Shown here piece after piece: positions 7,724-15,061 of a stretch of DNA of 64,000 nt (position 1 is the stretch's first letter; the number at the start of each line of letters is the position of its first letter). The notes under the pieces are model-generated. The model did no database searches. It saw only the letters and a program-made list of their open reading frames with translations, and had not been told where the DNA came from. The position numbers and the translations under genes are program-made. The stretch is taken from positions 62,001 through 126,000 of the forward strand of contig CAZBRD010000001.1 of the NCBI GenBank assembly GCA_964494205.1, read 5' to 3'. Source of the DNA: JBBTCX01 sp964494205. Its GTDB lineage: Bacteria > Planctomycetota > Phycisphaerae > UBA1845.

Positions 7724-8767
7724 ATGGCTGCGGGAATTGAGGAAGTTTTTGGTCGCGTCATGGAGCGGGTCAAATCCGCTCGTCCCACCGTCGTGCGCGG
7801 TTGGTTTCGGGCTCTCGAACCACTCTCGTTCGACGCGGGTTCGTTGTGCATTCGCGTACAAAACGCCGCTCAGAAGGAATACCTCGAACGATTTACCGAC
7901 AACGCCTTCACGTCAGCCGCACAGGAAGTCACCGGCAGGTTGATTACTGTTGCTTTCGAAGTCAACGAAAACAGCCCGCATGAACTCGCGAATCAAACTG
8001 AAAGTTCGCTGCTCCGGTCGACCCGACTCGATCCAACCAAGACTTGGGAATCGTTCGCGATCGGTGCCTGCAATCGCCTTGCCCATGCCGCCGCAAACGC
8101 CGTGCTTGAGAACCCCGATGTCGGTTACAACCCGCTTTTCATTTGGGGCGGAAAAGGGGTCGGCAAGACTCACCTACTCCATGCACTTGCGGACCGTGCA
8201 GGCAAGACACTGACAAGTCGAGCTAACGAGACATCAGCGACGCCCGCGTCTTCACGGGTTTGGTATCTGTCAACGCCGATGCTCATCGATCAGATCATCG
8301 AATCCATCGAGAAGGATCGACTCGACTTGTTCAAGGCAGCCGCATCGAACTTCAGCCTCGTGGTTCTCGACGACGTTCATTTGTTCGCGGATCGACAACG
8401 AAGTCAGGAGGAGTTCTTTCATCTTTTCAATCGCCTTCTGCAAACTCATATGCAGGTGGTGCTTAGCGCCAACAAGCCGCCGAAAGACCTCGCCGGTTTT
8501 CCGGAACGACTCACCAGCCGCTTCGCCGCCGGTATGGTGGCGGGCATGGACCCGCCGTGCGTCGAGACTCGCACCAACATCGTTCGCCTGCACGCGCAAG
8601 CCCGATGCATCGAACTTCCCGAGTCAATCGCGATCGAACTCGCCCGTAGGATCGATGACCCGCAAGTTCTGATAGAAGCGTTGGTTAGGCTCGATTCGCT
8701 AAGCCACATGCAAGGAACGTCGATTACAGCCTCGCTTCTCGAAGAAGGACTCTCTATCTCCGCCTGA
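7724..8767 (+). CDS. DnaA-like replication initiator lacking DNA-binding domain IV
   Basis: ATG 7724 is chosen because GAAGG lies five bases upstream; ATG codons at 7661 and 7712 are alternatives. The 347-residue product aligns with DnaA domain I (residues about 3-80, with WFRALEPLSF and QKEYLERF) and domain III. Visible motifs are Walker A GGKGVGKTH (142-150), Walker B VVLDDV (213-218), QEEFFHLFN, sensor 1 SANKPP (248-253) and the arginine-finger box ERLTSRF. The usual sensor II NVRELEGAL reads DPQVLIEAL here, so its Arg is Gln. The protein stops at the end of domain III. The domain IV helix-turn-helix with DHTTV is absent, and none of it is seen in any frame downstream. Normal DnaA has about 450 residues. 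Hda also lacks domain IV, but it lacks domain I as well. Its position before dnaN marks the usual origin locus. Confidence 0.9.
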   Translation: MAAGIEEVFGRVMERVKSARPTVVRGWFRALEPLSFDAGSLCIRVQNAAQKEYLERFTDNAFTSAAQEVTGRLITVAFEVNENSPHELANQTESSLLRSTRLDPTKTWESFAIGACNRLAHAAANAVLENPDVGYNPLFIWGGKGVGKTHLLHALADRAGKTLTSRANETSATPASSRVWYLSTPMLIDQIIESIEKDRLDLFKAAASNFSLVVLDDVHLFADRQRSQEEFFHLFNRLLQTHMQVVLSANKPPKDLAGFPERLTSRFAAGMVAGMDPPCVETRTNIVRLHAQARCIELPESIAIELARRIDDPQVLIEALVRLDSLSHMQGTSITASLLEEGLSISA

Positions 8768-8815
8768 GCCGCGACCTTCAGGTCGCGCACAAACGCCCCG
8801 TGAACGGGGCGGCTC
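8766..8815. repeat. Cloverleaf-like paired hairpin overlapping the dnaA-like stop
   Basis: An outer stem GAGCC/GGCTC (8766-8770 with 8811-8815) encloses two hairpins: CGCGACCT-TC-AGGTCGCG (8770-8787) and GCCCCGT-GA-ACGGGGC (8795-8810). It begins within the stop codon. It resembles REP-like intergenic elements and may also act as a transcription stop, although no T run follows. Confidence 0.7.
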
Positions 8816-9202
8816 GGAAAATGAGTATTCTTAAAATGCGAAACAGTTCCGCACCATTTCTCGTGGCGCGTACACCACTGCTCTGCGAGCGGTGCGACAC
8901 CCGACTCGCAACAACTCACCGCGCCTTGGCAACAACCTGTCGCGTTCACACGAAAACCGCGCGGTGAAGCCGTTCAAACAACCGAACCTGCGAGTTCACG
9001 AGAGCTGATCACGGGTTTGCTCACAGGCAAATAACAGGTCGACGAGATGCAGAAAATCCGTTAACTTTACGTGAGTACGAAAGTTGCCTTTGAAGGCGAA
9101 AGAAGTCGTCACAAGTTTGACAGGCTCTACTACGACAACAAGTTCTATATAGAAACTATTTAGTTAATCACTCACGTACTTGAAGGAAAGGAAGCCGGCT
9201 TC
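8768..9202. other. Candidate replication-origin intergenic region
   Basis: This 435-base gap separates the dnaA-like gene from dnaN, the commonest bacterial oriC position. It holds two hairpin repeats near its left end. Two 16-base direct repeats starting GCAACAAC and ending GCG occur 21 bases apart (8908-8923, 8929-8944). An inverted pair TACGTGAGT/ACTCACGTA lies at 9068-9076 and 9170-9178. An AT-rich stretch contains the perfect 12-base palindrome TTCTATATAGAA (about 9142-9155). No sequence close to the DnaA box TTATCCACA was found by eye. A TTGACA at 9117-9122 could be part of a dnaN promoter. Origin function is inferred from position only. Confidence 0.45.
8876..8894. repeat. Short hairpin repeat, copy 1 of CACTGYTC type
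   Basis: CACTGCTC-TGC-GAGCGGTG forms an 8-bp stem with one G.U pair. A near copy with the same loop size lies just after dnaN at 10348-10366, so two copies flank that gene. Confidence 0.6.
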
Positions 9203-10309
9203 ATGAAACTTCGATTCAATCGACAAGAGATGGCTGACTCCTTAACCGCCATCGGCAACGTAGCCGCCACTCGCACCCCCAAGGAAGTGTTGCGCTGCGT
9301 GAAGATGGAGGCGAAGTCGGACGTGGTGCTGCTCTCAGCCACCGATCTGGAGATCAGCCTGCGTTGTGCCGCGACTCAGGTCGAAGTCAGTGAACCCGGT
9401 GATGTGCTTGTGGTGGCCGATACCTTCGCGCGCATCGTTCGCGAGTGTCCCGATGAGGTGCTTAACGTCGAAACCAAGGGCAACGCGTTGCACGTACGCG
9501 GCAGCGGCAGCCACTTCCAGATTGTGATCCACGACGGCGAGGATTTTCCGCCCGTGCCCGGCATGGAGGGTGCAGTCGACTTCAGCGTTGATGGGGCGGT
9601 GCTGCGTCGCCTGATTGAATGGACCGCCTTTTCCGCCGCCCGCGAAAGTACCCGTTATGCCATCAACGGCATCCTATGGGAGATCGACGGCACCAGACTG
9701 ACCTTGGCCGCCACGGACGGACGTCGCCTCTCCGTTGGGCATGGTGTGCTGCTGTCCGCACCCAAGAGCGGCACTTCAAAAGCGATTGTCCCCACCAAGG
9801 CGATGACGTTGTTCACGCGCCTTTCGGCCGACCCGAGCGCTCCGGTTGATATACGAATCACTGACAATCAGATGACGTTGCGCGTCGGTTCAGCGGTCAT
9901 GAGTTCCGCTTTGGTTGAGGGGCAATTCCCAGATTATCGCCGCGTTGTTCCGGAAGACTGCGACCGTCGTGCGGAGTTGAGTACATCCGAGTTTGCGAGT
10001 GCGTTGAAGCGGGCAGCATTGCTCACGAACGAAGAGTCGAAGGGAGTTCGACTGTCGTTTTCCGATGGCGACCTGACGCTCTCCTCCCGCGCACCAGAGC
10101 AAGGCGAAGCCACCGTCTCGCTGCCGGTTCGCTACAAGGGCGAAACCATGGAAATCGGCTTCAACCCCGTGTTTCTGCTTGACGTACTTCGAGTCACCCA
10201 TAGCGAGGACGTAGCCTTCATGTTCCGCGACTCCAACCGTCCCGGCGTGTTCAAGATAGGCGATGATTTCCTGTACGTTGTCATGCCTGTGAATCTGACC
10301 TCGGCGTAG
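9203..10309 (+). CDS. dnaN: DNA polymerase III beta subunit (sliding clamp)
   Basis: The 368-residue product has the usual length and three-domain plan of bacterial beta clamps. It starts MKLRFNRQEM, and family segments include RYAINGILWEI, LAATDGRRLS, EGQFPDYRRVVP, and the C-terminal YVVMPVNL, equivalent to the usual 'MPMRL' end that lines the partner-binding cleft. The clamp encircles DNA and tethers the replicative polymerase and other repair proteins. GAAAGGAAG provides a ribosome-binding site before the ATG. It lies between the dnaA-like gene and a dciA-like gene, as expected at a chromosomal origin. Confidence 0.97.
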   Translation: MKLRFNRQEMADSLTAIGNVAATRTPKEVLRCVKMEAKSDVVLLSATDLEISLRCAATQVEVSEPGDVLVVADTFARIVRECPDEVLNVETKGNALHVRGSGSHFQIVIHDGEDFPPVPGMEGAVDFSVDGAVLRRLIEWTAFSAARESTRYAINGILWEIDGTRLTLAATDGRRLSVGHGVLLSAPKSGTSKAIVPTKAMTLFTRLSADPSAPVDIRITDNQMTLRVGSAVMSSALVEGQFPDYRRVVPEDCDRRAELSTSEFASALKRAALLTNEESKGVRLSFSDGDLTLSSRAPEQGEATVSLPVRYKGETMEIGFNPVFLLDVLRVTHSEDVAFMFRDSNRPGVFKIGDDFLYVVMPVNLTSA

Positions 10310-10347
10310 GGGAACGGACGGATCAAAAATTGCAGGGTGCGGTGTGC

Positions 10348-10366
10348 CACTGTTCTGTGAGCAGTG
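10348..10366. repeat. Short hairpin repeat, copy 2 of CACTGYTC type
   Basis: CACTGTTC-TGT-GAGCAGTG forms an 8-bp stem with one G.U pair and matches the copy at 8876-8894. It sits in the leader between dnaN and the dciA-like gene. Confidence 0.6.
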
Positions 10367-10494
10367 CCTCCTACCAAGGCAATTCACCGCTCGGAGGTTG
10401 CGTCGTCGTGTCAGCGCATTGATCCTACTTTCTGGTACAATGCGGGCTGGCGTCCGGCGATCCGGCGGCATGGCAAAAACGAGGAGTTCCGAGC

Positions 10495-10893
10495 TTGGCG
10501 TCAGGCAATCATCAGGACCAGTTGGCATGGGTTCAGCGGAACCGCACACGGATACCTCTGGTCAAGCCTGTTGGAACAATCATCGCCGGCTGGGTCGATG
10601 CTTCTCTGGACGGCGGTTCCAAACAAGCGGAGAAGTTGGCTGAATTGATTTCGACCGTCGTGGACGATGAATTTCGCAGGCACGCGCGAGTTCACGTCGG
10701 CGAAGACAAGCAGGTCTTCGTCGTGGTGGATCGCGCGGAGATGATGTTTTCCACGCGAACGCGCTGGCACCAGCGATTGGCAAAAGCGCTGAAGTCGAGT
10801 GCGAGTTTTGCCGGTTGCAAGCTGGCGTATCGCCACGGCGAATTTGGGGTTCGAGTTCCGCAGGCTGCCTCCCCGCAGCCGCGCGGCAAGTAA
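10495..10893 (+). CDS. DUF721/DciA-like protein
   Basis: A TTG start at 10495 is supported by GAGGAG eight bases upstream; the nearby ATG at 10470 is in another frame. The 132-residue protein has the DUF721-type central pattern of a strand and Trp-containing helix (VFVVVDRAEMMFSTRTRWHQ, then LAKAL). DUF721 includes DciA, the helicase operator used by bacteria without DnaC or DnaI to load DnaB. The gene lies between dnaN and gyrB, where DUF721 genes commonly sit after recF. No recF is present here. The assignment rests on weak sequence resemblance plus strong context. The basic C-terminal end and the lack of signal sequence fit a nucleic-acid-associated cytoplasmic protein. Confidence 0.6.
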   Translation: MASGNHQDQLAWVQRNRTRIPLVKPVGTIIAGWVDASLDGGSKQAEKLAELISTVVDDEFRRHARVHVGEDKQVFVVVDRAEMMFSTRTRWHQRLAKALKSSASFAGCKLAYRHGEFGVRVPQAASPQPRGK

Positions 10894-10933
10894 CCAAAAA
10901 ACGGCGCATCAGCGCACCAAAGAGCGAGGGTTC

Positions 10934-13501
10934 ATGAGTAGTTCAACAGTGATGGAGCGAAAGTACGACGAATCGAGCATTACGGTGCTCGAGGGACTCA
11001 AGGCCGTACAGCAAAACCCAGGGATGTATATCGGCGGCGTGGGCGCCGCGGGCTTGCACCACCTCGCGTACGAAGTGATTGACAACGCCGTAGACGAATC
11101 GCTCGAAGGCTATTGCGACTCCATCCTGATTCGCCTCGCCGCCGACGGCAGCTGCATGGTGATGGACAACGGTCGCGGCATTCCAACCGGCCCTTTCAAA
11201 CACGACAACCCGCGATTGAACGGCCGCTCGACGCTTGAAGTCGTCATGAGCGTGCTTAACTCCGGCGGTAAGTTCGACCGCCGCAGCTACAAAGTTTCCG
11301 GCGGGCTGCACGGCCTCGGCATCAGCGTGGTCAACGCGTTGAGCGAATGGCTCCGCGTGGAGGTTCGCCGCGAAGGCAAAGCTCACACGATGGTCTTTTC
11401 GAGAGGCGACATCACTCAGGAATTACGCGTCGAGGGGAAAACGGACAAGACCGGAACGATTGTCACCTTCAAACCCGATACGAACGTGTTTCACGAGGCG
11501 GAGTTCAAATTCGATACATTGCAGAATCGTCTTCGTGAACTGGCCTACCTGAACAGTCGCCTTCGCATTCGGCTTGTCGACGACCGAATCGGCAAGGAAT
11601 GCGAGTTCTACTACGAAGACGGCCTGAAGGAGTTTTGTGCGCACCTCGCCGGCGGTGCGGAGTGGCTACACAAGGAAATCATCCTCATCAAGGGCTCGGA
11701 CGAAACCTCGGGCATCAGCACGCAGGTTGTCTTGCTGTTTACCGATTCCTACACCGAGAACATCCTTTGCTTCGCCAACAACATCCACAACATGCACGGC
11801 GGTACGCACATGTCCGCGCTGAAGGCAGCCGTCTCGCGTGTGGCCAGCGCATACGCCAAGAAAAACAACTTGATCAAGGGCGACACGAACATCACCGGCG
11901 ACGACTGGCGCGAAGGGCTCACTTCGATTGTCTCCGTCAAACTGCGTGATCCGAAGTTTGAAGCTCAAACCAAGGTCAAGTTGCTCAATCCGGAAGTGGA
12001 AACGTTCGTCCAGCAATTGGTGAACGAGCAACTAGGGAATTACTTCGAGGAACATCCTGCCGAGGCCCGGCGTATCGTGCAGAAGGGCGTGCAGGCTGCC
12101 CAGGCGCGGGAAGCTGCACGAAAGGCGAGGGAACTTTCACGCAAAAGTGCACTGAGCAGCGGCGGTCTCCCCGGCAAGTTGTGGGATTGCAAGAGCAAGG
12201 ACCCCGAGGAAAGCGAGTTGTACATCGTCGAAGGTGACTCCGCAGGTGGGACTGCGAAGCAGGGTCGCGATCAGGTCACGCAGGCGATTCTTCCGTTGCG
12301 AGGCAAGATTCTCAACGTGGAAAAGGCGCGCATCGACAAGATGCTCTCGCACGAGGAAATCACCAAGCTGATTCAATCCGTCGGTTGCGGAATCGGCACG
12401 GATGAGTTCGACGCATCCAAGTGTCGTTACGGCAAGCTCATCATCATGACCGACGCCGACGTCGACGGCTCGCACATTCGCACTCTGCTGCTGACCTTCC
12501 TGTTCCGCCACATGCGACCGCTGATGGAAACCGGAAAAATCTACGTCGCTCAGCCGCCGCTCTATCAGGTCAAGAAGGGCAAGAGCTTGGAATACGTGCT
12601 CGATGATCGCAAGCTCAACAGCAAGCTCGCGGAGATTGGCCTGAAGGGCACCGCGTTGCTTCTCTGTAAAGACGGCAAGGACGAAAAGACGATCGAGGGT
12701 GAAAACCTCCGCCGTCTGGTTCACCAACTAGATTCGCTCGAAAACCAGACCAAGGTTCTCGTGCGCCGCGGCGTGCATTTTGAAGAGCTGATTCGCGAAC
12801 ATCGTGATCCCAAGACCGGCCTGCCGACGATGCTCGCCTACGTCTATCGTCCCGATCAACAAACCGCGACGCGCCATTTCCTGCATAGCGAAGCTGAGCT
12901 AAGCGCGCTGCGCAGCAAGGAGGCCGCCGGCGGTGACGAGATTCCCGTGTTCGAGGCACGCCACGCGCTGCTCGCACAAATTGACAGCTCCAATGAGGAC
13001 GGCGAGCCGGACGTTCCCAAGCATCGCATCGTGCGATATCCACTCGCCGAATGTCAGACGATCGACGAGATCATCAAGCAAATCGAGTCCTTCGGCATTC
13101 CGATTCTTGATCTCTTCCTGAAGCGCGAGGAGCTTGTCACGGGCGAACTGCCGCCAGCCAAATACGTGCTCCGTCGCGAAGACGACGAACGTAAAGAATT
13201 GAACAACCTGGCGGATGTCGCACCCGGTGTTCGCGACCTTGGCCGAGAAGGATTGGCTATTAAACGTTTCAAGGGTCTCGGCGAAATGAACTCCGAGGAA
13301 CTCTGGGAAACGACGATGGACCGCGAAAAGCGGACGTTGCTGCGGGTAAAAATCTCAGAAGATATGGAAGACATAGAGCAAGCGGACCTCGACGCGCGTG
13401 AGGCGGATCGGATCTTCCGCCTGCTGATGGGGGATAATGTCGAGGACCGCCGCCGCTTCATCGAAGATAACGCGATCAACGTGAAGAATCTGGACGTGTA
13501 A
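10934..13501 (+). CDS. gyrB: DNA gyrase subunit B
   Basis: ATG 10934 follows GCGAGGG and begins MSSSTVMERKYDESS. The 855-residue product has the GHKL ATPase domain (VLEGLKAVQQNPGMYIGG, DNAVDES, GRGIP, GGLHGLG), the transducer region, the TOPRIM motifs EGDSAGG and DADVDGSH, and the C-terminal RFKGLGEMN. An extra segment after the TOPRIM acidic motif makes it a long-type GyrB, comparable with proteobacterial enzymes that carry an insertion there. With GyrA it introduces negative supercoils using ATP. It is 40 bases after the dciA-like gene and completes the origin gene cluster. Confidence 0.97.
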   Translation: MSSSTVMERKYDESSITVLEGLKAVQQNPGMYIGGVGAAGLHHLAYEVIDNAVDESLEGYCDSILIRLAADGSCMVMDNGRGIPTGPFKHDNPRLNGRSTLEVVMSVLNSGGKFDRRSYKVSGGLHGLGISVVNALSEWLRVEVRREGKAHTMVFSRGDITQELRVEGKTDKTGTIVTFKPDTNVFHEAEFKFDTLQNRLRELAYLNSRLRIRLVDDRIGKECEFYYEDGLKEFCAHLAGGAEWLHKEIILIKGSDETSGISTQVVLLFTDSYTENILCFANNIHNMHGGTHMSALKAAVSRVASAYAKKNNLIKGDTNITGDDWREGLTSIVSVKLRDPKFEAQTKVKLLNPEVETFVQQLVNEQLGNYFEEHPAEARRIVQKGVQAAQAREAARKARELSRKSALSSGGLPGKLWDCKSKDPEESELYIVEGDSAGGTAKQGRDQVTQAILPLRGKILNVEKARIDKMLSHEEITKLIQSVGCGIGTDEFDASKCRYGKLIIMTDADVDGSHIRTLLLTFLFRHMRPLMETGKIYVAQPPLYQVKKGKSLEYVLDDRKLNSKLAEIGLKGTALLLCKDGKDEKTIEGENLRRLVHQLDSLENQTKVLVRRGVHFEELIREHRDPKTGLPTMLAYVYRPDQQTATRHFLHSEAELSALRSKEAAGGDEIPVFEARHALLAQIDSSNEDGEPDVPKHRIVRYPLAECQTIDEIIKQIESFGIPILDLFLKREELVTGELPPAKYVLRREDDERKELNNLADVAPGVRDLGREGLAIKRFKGLGEMNSEELWETTMDREKRTLLRVKISEDMEDIEQADLDAREADRIFRLLMGDNVEDRRRFIEDNAINVKNLDV

Positions 13502-13598
13502 GCGATTTCGGAAAGTCGATAAGTCCGAAGTTGTTCTTGCTTCTTGACGTCCTTGATCAGCCGTTCGTGAATTCAATAAGATCGATGGGGGTGCTGAA

Positions 13599-14999
13599 AT
13601 GGGAATCAGGCGGACTATTTTCTCTACGGTCGTTGCGCTAACAGCCCTATTCTCCTCAACCAATGCGCAGGTCATCCTCGATTCCGGTTTGATGATCGAG
13701 CCCCTCGTGCAGCAATCCCGCCAATTCACGGGGATTACGTTTCTCGCACAGGACAGATTCCTCCTCACGGAAAAAATGTCCGGAAACGTGCGCCTCTACG
13801 AAAACGGCGTCCTGCTGATGGACCCCGTGCTGACCGTGCCCGTGCCCTCGGTCATCGGCGCACACGATGGCCTGCTTGGCGTGGTGAAGGACCCGCGCTT
13901 CGCCGAAAACAACTATGTTTACTTCTACTACACGCGCGAAGGCACGGGCGGCAACCCCAACATGGATCGCATCGCCCGCTTCACGTGGACCGGCAACGCC
14001 TTCGATGCAGACAGCGAATTCGTCCTGCGCGAATTGATCGGCACGCCCGATTTTCATCACGGCGGCTCCATGGTCTTCGGTCCGGATGAGACGCTTTATC
14101 TCGTCACCGGCGATCGTGGCCGCAGCGAGCAAACGACCAACCACGCCACCAGCGGTCCGAACGATGTGGCTGTGATCCTGCACCTCAATCGCGACGGCAC
14201 GCCCGCCGCGAACAACCCTTTCGACACGCCTGGCTGGGAGTACATTTTTGGTTACGGTGTGCGCAATAGCTTCGGGTTAGCCGTCGATCCAATCACGTGC
14301 AACGTCTGGAACACGGAGAACGGAACCGGCGAAGGTGCGGAAGAATTGAATCTCTATCGCCCGGGCAGCAACGGCGGGTGGAACAAGTTCATCGGCATCT
14401 CAAATCCCGACCCCTCTGAACTCTTCCTCATGCCCGGCGCGGAGTACATCGAACCGAAACTCCAATTCCGCGGCGTCCCGACAGCCATCGTGTTTCAACC
14501 CTGTCCGGTGCTTGGGGCTGCGAATTGGAACCGCCTGTTCATGGGCTTCTTCGTACCCGACGACACGCCACAGCTTGACGCCATCTGGCGGATGACACTC
14601 AACAGCCAGCGCAACAGCCTCGCGGTTCAATCTCCCGATTTGCAGGATTCGATCGTCACCGCGTCAGACGACGTGTCCGAGTTCGGCTTCGTGCGACAAC
14701 TTCCGTGGGTGACCGACATGGAGATCGGCCCCGACGGCTTCCTCTACGTTCTGCGATATGCGCCCCCCAGCGTTTTCCGCATCCGCCCGAACCATCCCAC
14801 GTGTGACGCGAACACCGATGGCGATCTCGATCTGCATGACTACCTGACCATGCAGAATTGCTACAGCGGCACTTCACCGACAGAACCGGTTTCTCCGCTA
14901 TGTCGGCAGGTCGTCGACGTCAATGAGGACACCGTCATTGACGCCATTGATATCACCGCTTTTTCAACGGTCTTTTCGGGGCCGTTACGCCCACGCTAG
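13599..14999 (+). CDS. Secreted PQQ-dependent sugar dehydrogenase-like protein with dockerin-like end (copy 1)
   Basis: The 466-residue protein starts MGIRRTIFSTVV with a signal peptide ending near TNAQ. Residues about 25-390 match the soluble glucose/sorbosone dehydrogenase beta-propeller family (GSDH). Motifs are HDGLLGVVKDPRF, DFHHGGSMVFGPDETLYLVTGD-type repeat, and YGVRNSFGLAVDP. Enzymes of this fold oxidise aldose sugars with PQQ; activity and cofactor here are inferred. The C-terminus has two Asp-rich dockerin-like repeats (DANTDGDLDLHDY and DVNEDTVIDAIDI), suggesting calcium binding. A close paralogue follows 62 bases downstream, so this is a tandem duplication. Confidence 0.85.
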   Translation: MGIRRTIFSTVVALTALFSSTNAQVILDSGLMIEPLVQQSRQFTGITFLAQDRFLLTEKMSGNVRLYENGVLLMDPVLTVPVPSVIGAHDGLLGVVKDPRFAENNYVYFYYTREGTGGNPNMDRIARFTWTGNAFDADSEFVLRELIGTPDFHHGGSMVFGPDETLYLVTGDRGRSEQTTNHATSGPNDVAVILHLNRDGTPAANNPFDTPGWEYIFGYGVRNSFGLAVDPITCNVWNTENGTGEGAEELNLYRPGSNGGWNKFIGISNPDPSELFLMPGAEYIEPKLQFRGVPTAIVFQPCPVLGAANWNRLFMGFFVPDDTPQLDAIWRMTLNSQRNSLAVQSPDLQDSIVTASDDVSEFGFVRQLPWVTDMEIGPDGFLYVLRYAPPSVFRIRPNHPTCDANTDGDLDLHDYLTMQNCYSGTSPTEPVSPLCRQVVDVNEDTVIDAIDITAFSTVFSGPLRPR

Positions 15000-15061
15000 A
15001 ATAACACTCAACCGGCTTGATTCGCGCCGACGCATTTGAATCAGCCAAGAGTGAGGGCCAT

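Noticed and set aside
8768..9202. Missing DnaA domain IV encoded in another frame downstream (frameshift)
   Set aside because: All frames were read for a helix-turn-helix or a DHTTV-like motif; none was found, and hairpin repeats begin at the stop codon.
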